Positions 47,911-59,300 of a stretch of DNA of 64,000 nt are shown here, piece by piece. The stretch covers positions 310,001-374,000 of the forward strand of contig NZ_CP060704.1 of assembly GCF_014353015.1 (NCBI RefSeq). Reading direction: 5' to 3'. This stretch comes from Chitinimonas koreensis. Lineage in GTDB: Bacteria > Pseudomonadota > Gammaproteobacteria > Burkholderiales > Chitinimonadaceae. The notes beneath the pieces were generated by a model, which had not been told where the DNA came from, did no database searches, and worked only from the letters and a program-made list of their open reading frames with translations. The stretch's first letter is position 1. The number at the start of each line of letters is the position of its first letter. A program made the position numbers and the translations under genes.

Positions 47911-49158
47911 GTGGTGTTCTCTTTCTTCAAGAAAAAAGACGTCGAGCCGGACGAGCCGCTGCCCAAGCAGCCGCGCATCGTCCAGCCCAAGCCGGCCACG
48001 CCGCCGGCCGGCGACGGTGGGCCGGCCGCGGAAGCCGCCGCGCCGCCGCGCGAATTGCCGGTACTCGATTTCACCACCATCGGCCCGACCACCATCTCGG
48101 GTGCCCGCATCGACGTGGTCGAGAGCAGCGACGCGCTGTCGGCCGCGATGGAGCAGGCCGCGATCAGCTTCGCCAACGACCAGGTCGACGACGCCATCGC
48201 CATCCTGGTCGCCGACATCGCCACCGCCGAGGGCCAGCACGCGCTCGACACCTGGCTGATGCTGTTCGACCTCTACCAGATGCGTAACCGCCGCGCCGAG
48301 TTCGACGAGCTGGCGCTGCGCTTCGTGGTCGCCTTCGAGCGCAGCGCGCCGGTATGGCAGGGCGCCAGCGGAGCAGACAAGCCGGCCGTCCCGCCGGCGC
48401 AAGCCAAGGCCGGTGGCCCGTCCTACCTGTTCCCCCAGCAGCTCAAGGGCGACACCGTCGAAGGCCAGCTCGACCAGCTCGAGAAGCTGACCGCGGCCGG
48501 CGCGCCGGTGCGCATCGACTTCGGCCGCATCGAGCAGATCGACTCGGCCGCTGCGGCCGCCGTGGTGGCGCGCTGGGCGCGCTTCCGCAAGAAGAAGGTC
48601 CGCTTCCAGCCGACCGGCGGCCCGGCGCTGGCCGACAAGCTCAAGGCCAGCATCGAGGTGATGCGGCGCGTCGACGACGAGGCGCCGTTCTGGCTGCTCC
48701 TGATGGAGGTCTACCAGTTGCTGGGCCTGCAGGAGGACTTCGAGAACACCGCGGTCGACTACGCGGTGACCTACGAGGTCTCGCCGCCGTCGTGGGACAT
48801 CACCGCCAAGACCAAGACCGCCGCCGAGGTGGCGGCCGAGGAAGCCAAGCTGCGCGCCGAGGCGCCGACGCCGGAGCCGGTGGTCGACGCCTTCCAGTTC
48901 CAGGGCCCGATCGTCGGCGGCAGCGAGGCCGCCTTCGCGCCGATGCTGGCCTATGCCGAGGAACACCAGGATGTGCGCATCGACTTCTCGCGCGTCAGCC
49001 GGATCGACTTCGTCAGCGCCGGCATGCTGATGAATGCGCTGGTCACGCTGACCGCGCAGGGCAAGAGCCCGATCCTGACCGGCGCCAACGAGCTGGTGGT
49101 GGCGCTGTTCCGCATCATGGGCATCGCCGACGTGGCGCGCATCGTCCGCAAGAAATAG
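47911..49158 (+). CDS. Protein with two STAS-like domains
   Basis: A 415-residue cytoplasmic protein opening MVFSFFKKKDVEPDEPLPKQ, with a Pro-rich linker (residues 25-46). Two STAS-like units can be picked out: VRIDFGRIEQIDSAAAAAVV and VRIDFSRVSRIDFVSAGMLMN, each ending a beta-strand-helix of the SpoIIAA/NTP-binding type. Between them are helical stretches (AFWLLLMEVYQLLGLQEDFE). Such proteins occur near ahcY in related genomes as I recall; function unknown. The start is a GTG at 47911; a second GTG follows immediately. Confidence 0.75.
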   Translation: MVFSFFKKKDVEPDEPLPKQPRIVQPKPATPPAGDGGPAAEAAAPPRELPVLDFTTIGPTTISGARIDVVESSDALSAAMEQAAISFANDQVDDAIAILVADIATAEGQHALDTWLMLFDLYQMRNRRAEFDELALRFVVAFERSAPVWQGASGADKPAVPPAQAKAGGPSYLFPQQLKGDTVEGQLDQLEKLTAAGAPVRIDFGRIEQIDSAAAAAVVARWARFRKKKVRFQPTGGPALADKLKASIEVMRRVDDEAPFWLLLMEVYQLLGLQEDFENTAVDYAVTYEVSPPSWDITAKTKTAAEVAAEEAKLRAEAPTPEPVVDAFQFQGPIVGGSEAAFAPMLAYAEEHQDVRIDFSRVSRIDFVSAGMLMNALVTLTAQGKSPILTGANELVVALFRIMGIADVARIVRKK

Positions 49159-49171
49159 CGGGCTTGGCCGG

Positions 49172-49416
49172 TGAGGTGCGAGGGGGTTAGGTGTGAGGGG
49201 TTGACCCCATCCCCACCCCAACCCTCCCCTTGAAGGGGAGGGAGCAGATGGTGGTTGGCTGAACGATCACCGGCGATGGAGCCGTCGCTGCGCGGCTCCT
49301 CCCCCTTCAAGGGGGAGGTTGGGTGGGGGATGGGGTTCACCCCTCACCCCTCACCCCTCACCCCTCACCCCTCACCCCTCACCCTCACCCCTCACACCTC
49401 ACACCTAACCCCTCGC
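49172..49416. repeat. Composite heptad/palindrome repeat element, copy 3
   Basis: Left TGAGGGG-type heptads, GACCCCATCCCCACCCCAAC, CCCTCCCCTTGAAGGGGAGG, a spacer, then CTCCCCCTTCAAGGGGGAGG, TTGGGTGGGGGATGGGGTTC and seven or more CCCCTCA heptads in tandem to about 49410. This is the longest heptad tract of the three copies. It lies between the STAS gene and the SAH riboswitch. Confidence 0.85.
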
Positions 49417-49433
49417 GCTTCGCTATAATCCGA

Positions 49434-49520
49434 CCGCTCCGGGGAGCGCTGCGAGGTCGTTCCGATCCCAGGCCCGGTGTCCAAGTCCAAGCCGACTGTC
49501 CCAAAACCGCGCTCACCTGA
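49434..49520 (+). ncRNA. SAH riboswitch upstream of ahcY
   Basis: The order CGCTCCGGGGAGCGCTGCGA, then CCCAGGCCCGG and AACCGCGCTCACCTGA matches the SAH-element consensus. P1 pairs GAGCGC (49444-49449) with GCGCTC (49509-49514). S-adenosylhomocysteine binding switches on ahcY in beta- and gammaproteobacteria. A downstream CAGGTGAG (49550-49557) can pair with CTCACCTG (49512-49519) of the aptamer 3' side, a probable expression platform. Confidence 0.85.
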
Positions 49521-49537
49521 CCAACCCGTGCCGGGCA

Positions 49538-49569
49538 CGGGATGCAATCCAGGTGAGAACCGCATCCCG
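49538..49569 (+). promoter_or_regulatory. Hairpin of the SAH riboswitch expression platform
   Basis: CGGGATGC (49538-49545) pairs with GCATCCCG (49562-49569). The 16-base loop exposes CAGGTGAG, complementary to the CTCACCTG that forms part of P1 when ligand is bound. The loop could capture the aptamer strand when SAH is absent. The ahcY start is 95 bases further on. Confidence 0.55.
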
Positions 49570-49663
49570 CCTAGGTCCCTCCGCTGTCACGTCCGGCCGC
49601 ATCGCGCGGCGGCGTCGCCGCGCGGGCGCCTGACCCGGCCACCTGTTCGAAAGGATGAACACC

Positions 49664-51064
<1,401 letters not shown>

Positions 51065-51192
51065 TCGGCCGTCGTTTGCCGTATATCGGTAAATGATCAA
51101 ATTCTGTAGCAAGGTGGTGCGGCGTCGCGGCGGCGGCGCCGCCCGCCGCGACCGGGCGGATGCCCGCGAGGCCAGGCCAGGCCTCGTTCGCA

Positions 51193-51213
51193 AGTAACAG
51201 ACGGCCTGTTACT
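51193..51213. promoter_or_regulatory. Perfect dyad upstream of the giant-protein operon
   Basis: AGTAACAG-ACGGC-CTGTTACT, an 8-bp arm palindrome. It lies 30 bases before a likely promoter and 129 bases after the ahcY stop. It could be an operator, or a weak terminator for ahcY. The remaining gap 51065-51490 (426 bases) otherwise holds only the promoter and an untranslated leader. Confidence 0.5.
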
Positions 51214-51242
51214 TCCGTGCTTGGCAATAGTGGCGGCGCCGG

Positions 51243-51272
51243 TTGCGATCTGTAACTTCGCGGTGCTATAAC
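51243..51272 (+). promoter_or_regulatory. Sigma-70-type promoter for the 51491-64000 operon
   Basis: TTGCGA (51243-51248), an 18-base spacer and TATAAC (51267-51272). A leader of about 210 bases would follow to the GTG at 51491. No other good candidate is seen in this gap. Confidence 0.5.
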
Positions 51273-51490
51273 TTTTCCGTATCCGATTGGCCGAACACAC
51301 AGGCCGCGGCTTACCCCGACGGCTCTCGTTGTCTGCCCCGCATCGGATCGCCACAAAATCCGAGTTCGTCCCTGCCTGTCGGTCGCACGACCGATGCCGC
51401 GCAGGTGGACGCCAGCGGAAACCCAGAACCATAAGAACGAGCCCGACCGTCGGGCACCCGCCGTTGCTGGTGGATTCTGAGGAGAGCGGT

Positions 51491-52084
51491 GTGTCCGCAA
51501 TCGAAGTGCCCGCGCGTGCCGAATGCGCCGCGCCATCCGAGCCGATCGGGCTCGCCGCCTGCTTCCCCCATGCACCCGGGCCGCTCGCCGCTGCGCTCGA
51601 CGGCCTGCTGGCCCGTCCCTTCACCGTCGCCGACCTCGACTTCCTGTGCGCGCTCTATGTCTCGACCCGGCTCGACGAGCTGGCCGAGGTGCAGTGGAGC
51701 GAGGCCGACAAGCTCGGCTTCTTGACCCAGCAGTTCGCCGCCCAGCATTGCTATTACCAGGAACACTACGCCGACGCGCAGCGTCTGCTGCTGCTGCGCG
51801 AGGGCCGGCCGATCGGCCGGCTCTACTGGTGGGCCGATGCCGCCGCCGCGGTGCTGATCGACGTCAGCCTGCTGCCCGATGCGCGCGGCCAGGGCATCGG
51901 CCGGGCGCTGATGCAATTGCTGGTCGGCCAGGCCGACCGGCTCGGCCTGCCGATCACGCTGCACGTCGAGCCGACCAATCCCGCCCAGCGGCTGTACCGC
52001 CGCTTCGGCTTCGAAACCATCGCCCAGAGCGGCGTCTACGACAAGATGCGCCGCAGTCCGGCGCACGAGGCTTCCCGACCATGA
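51491..52084 (+). CDS. GNAT-family N-acetyltransferase
   Basis: A 197-residue protein. The GNAT core is at residues 75-185: AQRLLLLREGRPIGRLYW, then the acetyl-CoA loop LLPDARGQGIGRALMQLL (Q/RxxGxG/A), and LHVEPTNPAQRLYRRFGFE near the end. The substrate is unknown. The GTG start at 51491 has GGAG upstream. It is the first gene of an operon with a small protein, a tail-collar-like protein and the giant repetitive protein, a combination I recall from other proteobacteria, so it may act on those products. Confidence 0.82.
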   Translation: MSAIEVPARAECAAPSEPIGLAACFPHAPGPLAAALDGLLARPFTVADLDFLCALYVSTRLDELAEVQWSEADKLGFLTQQFAAQHCYYQEHYADAQRLLLLREGRPIGRLYWWADAAAAVLIDVSLLPDARGQGIGRALMQLLVGQADRLGLPITLHVEPTNPAQRLYRRFGFETIAQSGVYDKMRRSPAHEASRP

Positions 52085-52413
52085 ACCAGACCATGCCCGC
52101 CAAGGACGAGCTGCAGGCCGCCGTCGGCCGCGTCTTCCTCATCTCCAACGCGCTCGGCGCCTCGGTCGAAGCCACCTTGGCGGCGGTGTACGACGGCGTG
52201 CCGATGAACAAGCGCTACTGCTGCTTCAGCGCCGAATTCGCGCTGCCGGTCGGCCAGGCCATCGCCTCGTCGGTCTACGGCGTGTCCGACGGGCAGTCGA
52301 CCTGGCCGCTGCTGCTGACCCCGGTCGGCCGCGACGAGGAGGACAGGCCGCTGGTCGAGGCGGTCTTCCACTATCCGGTTTCCCAGCCCGCCGCCGTCCC
52401 GACGGCGGGCTGA
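52081..52413 (+). CDS. Small conserved protein, DUF6916-like
   Basis: A 110-residue protein whose ATG overlaps the GNAT stop (ATGA). It contains a compact alpha/beta pattern (VEATLAAVYDGVPMNKRYCC, then FSAEFALPVGQAIASSVYGV, and WPLLLTPVGRDEEDRPLVEA). It resembles the DUF6916 proteins found next to tail-collar proteins; that assignment is from memory. Function unknown, perhaps a chaperone or adaptor for the neighbours. Confidence 0.6.
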   Translation: MNQTMPAKDELQAAVGRVFLISNALGASVEATLAAVYDGVPMNKRYCCFSAEFALPVGQAIASSVYGVSDGQSTWPLLLTPVGRDEEDRPLVEAVFHYPVSQPAAVPTAG

Positions 52414-52466
52414 ATTCCAGCGCCTCCGGCGCCCAATGCAACGCGCAATCTGAGGAGATAGCAAAA

Positions 52467-53149
52467 ATGAGTGAACCGTTCCTGGGTGAGATCAAGATGT
52501 TCGGCGGCAATTTCGCGCCGCGCGGCTATGCGCTGTGCAACGGGCAGCAGATGAGCATTTCGCAGAACACCGCGCTGTTCTCGATTCTCGGCACCACCTT
52601 CGGCGGCAACGGCCAGGTCACGTTCGGCCTGCCCGACATGCGCGGCCGCGTGCCGACCCATTGGGGCCAGGGCCCGGGCTGTCGCTCGTCGACCTCGGCG
52701 AAGTGGGCGGCGTGGAGAACACCACCCTGCTGATCTCCAACATGCCGATCCACAATCACCAGGCCGTCTTCACCGGCACCCCGGCTGCGGTGACCGGCGG
52801 CGGCAGCGGTACGACGGTGACGATCGACGTGGGCACCTCGGCCAGTCCCGCGCTCGCCAACCCGACCAATGGCGGCACCACCTACCTGACCGCGGTCACC
52901 GCTGCGACCAGCGGCGGCGACAACGTCGACTTCCAGGGGCTCTACACCACCACCGCGCCGGCGGCCGGCGCCAAGGCCACGCTCGGCGGCGTGACGGTCG
53001 GCAGCGGCGGCGGCGGCGGCACGGTGACGGCCACCGGCACGGTCACGGTCGGCAACAACGGCGGCAGCCTGCCCTTCAGCATCCAGCAGCCCTATCTCGG
53101 CGTGACCTTCATCATCGCGCTGAACGGCATCTTCCCGTCGCGCAACTGA
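52467..53149 (+). CDS. Phage tail collar (MdpB/microcystin-dependent type) protein (one apparent frameshift)
   Basis: With one C restored near 52679 this is a 227-residue protein. MSEPFLGEIKMFGGNFAPRG is the classic opening of phage tail collar proteins, GTTFGGNGQVTFGLPDMRGR the collar motif. After it comes a Gly/Thr/Val-rich repeat region (TGTPAAVTGGGSG, then TVTATGTVTVG) and a C-terminal PYLGVTFIIALNGIFPSRN. In bacteria such proteins are often encoded beside adhesins rather than in prophages. No other phage gene is seen here. A ribosome site GAGGAG lies about 10 bases before the ATG. Confidence 0.82.
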
Positions 53150-53372
53150 TCGCGCGACCCCGCGGCAGCAGGAACGAACGGACAAGGCGTTGCTCGATGA
53201 GCAAATAACGTAATCGTCGATTGCGCGCGGATCGCGCCTTGTGCCGAGCAACAACGCGCATGCAGCAGCAGGGAGGGATGCCTGGGCATTTCCTCCCGTA
53301 CCCATTTCCCGCCGGCCTCGACAGCGTGCCGGTGGGCGGTCCCGAGCAGGGACACAGCACGTGGAGACAGTC

Positions 53373-56300
53373 ATGAACACCAAGCAACCCCATCGATCGC
53401 AATCCGTCCCGGGCCGTGCGCGAGCCAAGCGCAGCTCGCTGATGCTGGCGCTGGAACAGCGCGTGATGTTCGATGGGGCGGTGGTCGCCACCGCGGCTCA
53501 GGGCGCCGATGCGCTGCATGCCGCCGTGGAGTCCGCCCGCGAGGTGGCGCGCCCGCACGAAGCGCGCCTGCAGGACGGTCCGGGCCGCGCCGTCGACCTC
53601 GCCCGCACGGCCGTGCCGGCCGAGCCCGCCCGCGAGGCCGACCGCAAGGAAGTGGTGTTCGTCGATACCAGCGTGGCCGACTACCAGATGCTGGTGGCCG
53701 GCATGAAGGACGGCGTCGAGGTGGTGCTGCTCGACCGCTCGCAGGACGGCGTGGCCCAGATGGCTGCCTGGGCGCAGAGCCACTCGGGCTACGACGCGAT
53801 CCACGTCGTCTCCCACGGCAACGCCGGCCGCGTGCTGCTCGGCACGGCCAAGCTCGATGCCCAGACGGTACCCGGCTACGGCGAGGCGCTGCGGCAGATC
53901 GGCGCCTCGCTGACCGCCGGCGGCGACATCCTGCTCTACGGTTGCGACGTCGGCAGCGACGCGCGCGGCGCGGCGCTGCTGGCCTCGATCGCCGACGCCA
54001 CCGGCGCCGACGTGGCCGCCTCGACCGATGCGACCGGCGCCACCGCCGCCGGCGGCGACGGCGTGCTCGAGGCCCGCTTCGGCACGGTGACCGCCACCTC
54101 CGCCGTCCGCTACGACACCTGGGAGGCCTACGGCGACGTGCTCGCGCAGAGCTTCTCGTCCGGTACCGTGCCGCTGACCGACTTCAACACCTCGAACATC
54201 AACTTCATCCAGGTCGCCGATGTCGACAACGACGGCGACATCGACATCCTGACCCAGGAAGGCGGCGCGGCCACCGCCGTGACGCTGTGGAGCAACAACG
54301 GCAGCGGCAGCTACACCAGCTCCACCGCCATCGCGACCGGCGTGACCGGGCTCAACATCAGCGCCGTCGGCGCCAAGTTCGCCGATTTCGACAACGACGG
54401 CGACCTCGACTACTACCAGTGGGTCAGCGGCGCCACCAACGACATCTACTACACCAACGACGGGTCGGGCGGCTTCACTTCCGGCACCGTGCCGCTGACC
54501 GATTTCAATACGTCGAACATCAACTTCATGCAGGTCGCCGATGTCGACAACGATGGCGACATCGACATCCTCACCCAGGAAGGCGGTTCGGCCACCGCCG
54601 TGACGCTGTGGGCCAACAACGGCAGCGGCAGCTTCACCAGCTCCGCCGCCATCGCGACCGGCGTGACCGGGCTCAACATCAGCGCCTCCGGCGCCAAGCT
54701 CGCCGATTTCGACAACGACGGCGACCTCGACTACTACCAATGGGTCAGCGGCGCCAGCAACGACCTCTACTACACCAACAACGGATCGGGCGGCTTCTCG
54801 TCCGGCACCGTGCCGCTGACCGATTTCAATACGGCGAACATCAACTTCATGCAGGTCGCCGACGTCGACAACGACGGCGACACCGACATCCTGACCCAGG
54901 TCGGCGGCTCGGCCACCGCCGTGACGCTGTGGACCAATGACGGCAGCGGCGGCTTCACCAGTTCCACCGCCATCGCGACCGGCGTGACCGGGCTCAACAT
55001 CAGCGCCATCGGCGCCAAGTTCGCCGATTTCGACAACGACGGCGACCTCGACTACTACCAGTGGGTCAACGGCGCCAGCAACGACCTCTTCTACCGCAAC
55101 GACAACGCACCGCCGACGCTCACCTCGTTCACGCCGTCGGCCAACGGCGCCGTCAACGCCAACGACAACCTGGTCCTGACCTTCAGCCACAGCAGCACGC
55201 TGAGCAAGGGATCGGGCACGATCTCGATCCGGATCGACGACGGCGACGGCAACTACGCCAACGACACCGTGTTCGAATCCTTCGCGGTGTCCGACGCACG
55301 CGTCTCGCTCAGCGGCAACTCCACGGCCTCGACCGTCACCATCAATCCGAACGGCAGCTTCGTCTCGGGCGTGAACTACTACGTGGTGATGGGCCCGACC
55401 ACCTTCGTCGATGCCGACAGCAAGGGCTTCGTGACCAAGGTCAGCAACCGCTTCCACAGCGGCCTGCCCGACCCCGCCATCAAGCGCGCCGGCAATTCGC
55501 TGGACCCGCTGGCCGACCGGACGGTGATGAGCTTCATCGGCGCCAACTCCACGCCGGTCATCGGCAGCCTCGGCGGCGACAGCGTCGCCTGGGCCGGCGT
55601 CGGCAGCTCGGTGACGCTCGACTCGGGCGGCGATGCCACGGCGAGCGACGCCGAGCTCGGCCTGCTCAACAGCGGCAACGGCAACTGGTCCGGCGCCAGC
55701 CTGATGGTCCGCCGCTCGGTCGGCGCCGTCTCGACCGACGTCTTCGGCTTCAACACCTCGGGCGCCCTGTTCACGGTCAGCGGCAGCAACCTGCAGTCCG
55801 GCGGCCTGACCTTCGCCACCTACACCAATACCGGCGGCACGCTGACCATCAGCTTCACCAGCAGCGGCACCGCCGCGACCACCGCGCTGGTGCAGGACCT
55901 GATGCGGCACATCACCTACCGCAGCGACACGCCGGCCGGCGACGCCACCATCCGCTTCTCGCTCAGCGACGGCAATACGACCGCCACCGCCGACACCACG
56001 GTCACCAGCGACACGATCTACATCACCAATACCACCGACACCGCGACCATCGACGTCACCAACGGCGTCAGCTTCAGCGAGGCGGTGGCGATCGCGGCGG
56101 CCGACGGCACCGGCAGCCAGACGCTGATCTTCACCAGCAGCTTCACCGGCAGCATGAGCCTGGCCGGCAACCTGTCGATCGCCGAGAGCCTGACGCTCAA
56201 CGCCGATTCGGCCAACGGCCTGAGCCTCAACGGCAGCACCATCACGCTCGGCAGCGGCACCACGCTGAGCTTCACCAATGCCTCCGGCACGGTCACCATC

Positions 56301-59300
56301 GCCAGCACGCTGGCCGGCAGCGGCTCGCTGAGCAAGGCCGGCAGCAGCGGCACGCTGGCGCTGACCAGCTCCAGCAACGAAGCCAACATGTCCGGCGGCA
56401 TCACCGTCACCGCCGGCACGCTGCAGATCTCCAACGACGACTACCTGTCGTCCGGCACGCTGACGCTGAACGGCGGCACGCTGACCAACAACAGCGCTGC
56501 CTACACGCTCGACAACGCGATCGCGATCGGCGCGTCCGGCGGCACCCTCAACGTCGGCGGCGGCGGCGGCGCCACCCAGATGAACATCTCGGGCGTCATC
56601 TCCGGCTCGGGCACCCTGATCAAGAATGGCCAGGCCATCCTGCAGCTCGACGGCAACAACACCTTCACCGGCTCCATGAGCATCACGGCCGGCACCGTGA
56701 TCGCCAACCATGCCAACGCCTTCGGCACTACCGCCAGCAGCACCACCGTGGCCAGCGGCAGCTCCGTGCGCGTCAACGGCGGCCTCACCATCGCCGAGGC
56801 CTTCACCGTCTCCGGCACCGGCAAGACGGTCAGCGCCGTCGACTACGGCGCGCTGCACCTGGTCAGCGGCAGCTCCACGCTGAGCGGCAACATCGCCTTC
56901 ACCGGCGACACCAACATCGGCGCCTCCAGCGGCGCCACGCTGACCCTCAGCGGCGCGCTGAGCGGCGGCGCCTACAACCTGAACAAGACCGACGCCGGCA
57001 CGGTGGTGCTGTCCAACAGCGGCAACGAGGCCGGCCTGACCGGCGGCACCACCGTCACCGCCGGCACGCTGTCGGTCGCCAACGACGACTACCTGGCCGC
57101 CGGCACCATCACGCTCAACGGCGGCACGCTGGCCATCACTGGCGCCACCACCATCGACAACGCGGTCACGCTGCCGTCCGCCTCCACCATCAGCACCACT
57201 GCCAATGCCACGCTGAGCGGCGCGCTCAGCGGCGCCAACCCGCTGACCAAGAGCGGCGCCAGCACGCTGACCCTGGCCGGCACCAGCAGCGCCCACTTCG
57301 GCGCCGTCAACGTCACCGTCGGCGGCCTGACCCTGAGCGGCGGCAGCGCGCTGGGCGACACCAGCGCGGTGACGCTGTCGTCCGGCACCACGCTGACCGT
57401 GTCGAGCACCGAGACCATCGGCTCGCTGGCCGGCGCGGGCAGCGTCGTGCTCAACGCCGGGCTGACCGCCGGCGGCGACAACAGCAGCACCACCTATTCC
57501 GGCGTGATCTCGGGCACGTTCGGCCTGACCAAGGCCGGCAGCGGCACGCTGACGCTGACCGGCAACAACCTCTACACCGGCGCCACCACCGTGTCGGCGG
57601 GCGGACTGACGCTCAACCGCGTCGGCGGCGCGCTGGACGACAATACCTCGATATCGGTGGCATCCGGCGCGACGCTGACCGTCTCGGCCGACGAGACCAT
57701 CGACAACTTGTCCGGCGCCGGCACGGTAGCCCTCGGCACCTCCGCGCTGACGATCGGCATCAACGGCAGCAGCAGCACCTTCTCCGGCGGCATCACCGGC
57801 AGCGGCACCTTGACGCTGGACGGCAGCGGCACCTTCACGCTGTCCGGCACCAACAGCGGCCAGAGCTGGTCGATGCAGGTCCTGAGCGGCGGCACGGTCG
57901 CGATCGCCGGCGACGCCAACCTGGGCACCGGCACCTTGCAACTGAACGACGGCACGCTGTCGGTCACCAGCGCCGCGACCGTCGACAACGCGATCACCCT
58001 GGGCGCGAGCTCGGGCACCGTCTCGGTGGGCTCCGGCCTGGCCGTCGGCCTGAGCGGCGCGATCGGCGGCGCCGGCGCCCTGACCAAGACCGGCAGCGGC
58101 ACGCTGACCTTGTCGGGCAGCAACAACTACTCGGGCACCACCACCGTTTCGGCCGGCACGCTGGCCGTGGCGGCCGACGGCAACCTCGGCGCCGCCGGGG
58201 TCTCGCTGGCGGCCGGCAGCACGCTGCAGGTCACCGGCGCCACCACCATCGACAACGCCCTCACCCTGAACGGCGCGGCCACGCTGCTGATCGACGCGGC
58301 GGTCACCGCCTCGGGCGCGATCGGCGGCAGCGGCAGCCTGACCAAGACCGGCACCGGCAACCTCACGCTGAGTTCGTCCTCGAGCAACTATTCCGGCGGC
58401 ACCACGCTGACCGCCGGCACGGTGACGGCACAGAACGCCGCCAGCATCGGCAGCGGCACGATCACCTTCAACGGCGGCGCGCTGACGGTCGACTCGGCTT
58501 CCGCCACCTTCGCCAACGCCGTGACCATGGTGGCCGGCGGCACCCTCGGCCTGACTTCCGGCAGCACCGCCACCTTCAACGGCGCCTTCAGCGGCACCGG
58601 CGCGCTGGCGGTGACCGGCGTGTCGGGCGGCGGCGCCGAGACCCTGGTGCTGGGCAACACCGGCAACTCGGCCAGCTGGAGCGGCGACCTGGCGGCGACC
58701 GATGCCACCGTGCAGTTCGCCGGCGACAACCAGCTCGCCGCCGGCAGCATCACGCTCAACGCCGGCGCCCAACTGACCGCCAGCGCCACCACCACGGTCG
58801 ACAACGCGATCGCGATCGCCGGCGCGGCCACGCTGTACGCCAGCACCGGCACGCTGACCGTGAGCGGCGTGGTGTCGGGCTCGGCCGCGCTGACCAGCGC
58901 CGGCGGCGTCGGCGCCACCGTCCTGCTGTCCGGCACCAACACCCACACCGGCAGCATCAACGTCACCTCGGCCACGCTCGGCGTGTCCGGCGGCTCGGCC
59001 ATCGACGACGCCTCGGCTGTCACCCTCAGCAACGGTTCCACGCTGTCGCTGCAGGCCAACGAGACCATCGGCTCGCTGGCCTCCGGTTCCGGCAACGCGC
59101 TGTCGCTCGGCAGCAACCGGCTGACCGTCGGCGGCGACAACACCAGCACCACCTACAGCGGCTCGATCAGCGGCACCGGCGGCCTGACCAAGATCGGCAC
59201 CGGCACATGGACGCTCGGCGGCACCAACACCGCTTCCGGCACCGTGCTGATCACCGCCGGCGGCCTGACCGTGAGCGGCGGCAGCGCCATCGGCAATTCC

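Noticed and set aside
49338..49410. CRISPR-like short tandem repeats (CCCCTCA)n
   Set aside because: Seven-base direct repeats without spacers; they are part of the composite element, not a CRISPR array.
52467..53149. Prophage remnant
   Set aside because: Only the tail-collar-like gene has phage character; no integrase, capsid, portal or att sites are seen.
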